Shown: in pieces, positions 13,292 through 13,365 of the stretch
Position numbering within the stretch: the stretch's first letter is position 1
Layout: every line of letters begins with the position of its first letter
DNA from: Bacillota bacterium
GTDB taxonomy: Bacteria; Bacillota; Clostridia; Peptostreptococcales; Anaerovoracaceae
Length of the DNA: 13,365 bases
Assembly: GCA_017537495.1 (NCBI GenBank)
Contig: JAFYKS010000403.1
Span: 1 to 13,365, forward strand
Direction of reading: 5' to 3'
Notes under the pieces: generated by a model
Database searches by the model: none
Seen by the model: the letters and a program-made list of their open reading frames with translations, nothing else
Told to the model about the DNA's origin: nothing
Position numbers and translations under genes: made by a program

Positions 13292-13365
13292 ATGGGACGA
13301 AAAGCAAAGTATTCATTCGATGTGAAGATAGACATTGTGATGCGCTGTCTTTCAGGTAAAACTAC
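13292..13365 (+). CDS. IS3-family transposase OrfA, helix-turn-helix N-terminus (partial)
   Basis: Twenty-four codons are seen before the window ends: MGRKAKYSFDVKIDIVMRCL, then SGKT. This resembles the opening of IS150-type OrfA (a 'KYPFEKRLEVVNHY'-like start), the DNA-binding helix-turn-helix subunit that is normally joined to OrfB by frameshifting. GGGAG lies 7 bases before the ATG. The family call rests on a short stretch. Confidence 0.65.
   Translation, partial: MGRKAKYSFDVKIDIVMRCLSGKT

Larger units (their letters stand above)
13225..13365 (+). mobile_element. IS3-family (IS150-like) insertion sequence, left end only
   Basis: The left end is placed at TGATATGCTCCC (13225), because it resembles the TG-initiated ends of IS150-group elements with a 'GTAGACA' motif about 18 bases in. 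The transposase first frame starts at 13292. The right end, second frame and target duplication lie beyond the window, so the exact boundary and family group rest on the end pattern and 24 residues of protein. Confidence 0.65.

Noticed and set aside
1..13365. CRISPR array, tRNA or rRNA genes
   Set aside because: No regularly spaced repeats, cloverleaf-like segments or rRNA-like stretches were seen on either strand.

Overview
This window looks like a piece of a low-to-mid GC Gram-positive anaerobe of the Clostridia (Bacillota). The reasons are strong AGGAGG-type ribosome binding sites, TATAAT promoters with extended -10 boxes, intrinsic terminators with U-tracts, a lipoprotein-type TRAP receptor, and large secreted proteins with a lysine-rich fibronectin-III-like tail. 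I cannot name a genus from the sequence alone.

Layout, left to right. (1) 1-2540: a two-gene minus-strand operon for secreted surface proteins. The 655-aa protein (503-2470) is followed 21 bases later by a paralogue (481 down to the window edge) that is cut off by the window. A sigma-A promoter with an extended -10 lies at 2511-2540. (2) 2550-6600: a minus-strand operon dctP-dctQ-dctM-lysO, a TRAP-type solute importer plus a LysO (lysine exporter family) membrane protein. It starts at an almost ideal sigma-54 promoter (6585-6600) and ends at a strong terminator (2550-2585). A second terminator-like hairpin sits between dctP and dctQ (5454-5485), probably to make more receptor than permease. 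(3) 6648-11525: MATE efflux protein, then a sensor kinase with an extracytoplasmic solute-binding-type domain, then an NtrC/DctD-class sigma-54 activator. All are on the minus strand and tightly packed (18-base gap, then an 8-base overlap). A strong terminator (6648-6681) closes this unit. Two 18-bp dyads, 22 bp apart centre to centre (6697-6736), lie about 130-155 bp upstream of the predicted sigma-54 start and are the natural candidates for the activator's enhancer sites. (4) 11557-12169: a small unknown membrane protein with its own promoter and terminator. (5) 12197-13201: a divergent plus-strand pair of DMT/YdcZ (DUF606) half-size transporters with opposite predicted topology. (6) 13225-13365: the left end of an IS3-family (IS150-like) insertion sequence, cut by the window edge. 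It sits 23 bases after the transporter pair, apparently at that operon's terminator.

How it fits together (inference): the kinase senses a solute outside the cell and phosphorylates the activator. The activator binds the paired dyads and, with sigma-54 RNA polymerase, switches on dctPQM-lysO. The substrate is unknown. The receptor keeps the conserved arginine that in TRAP receptors pairs with a carboxylate, so an organic or amino acid is likely. The LysO protein suggests coupling of uptake to export of a cationic amino acid or similar product.
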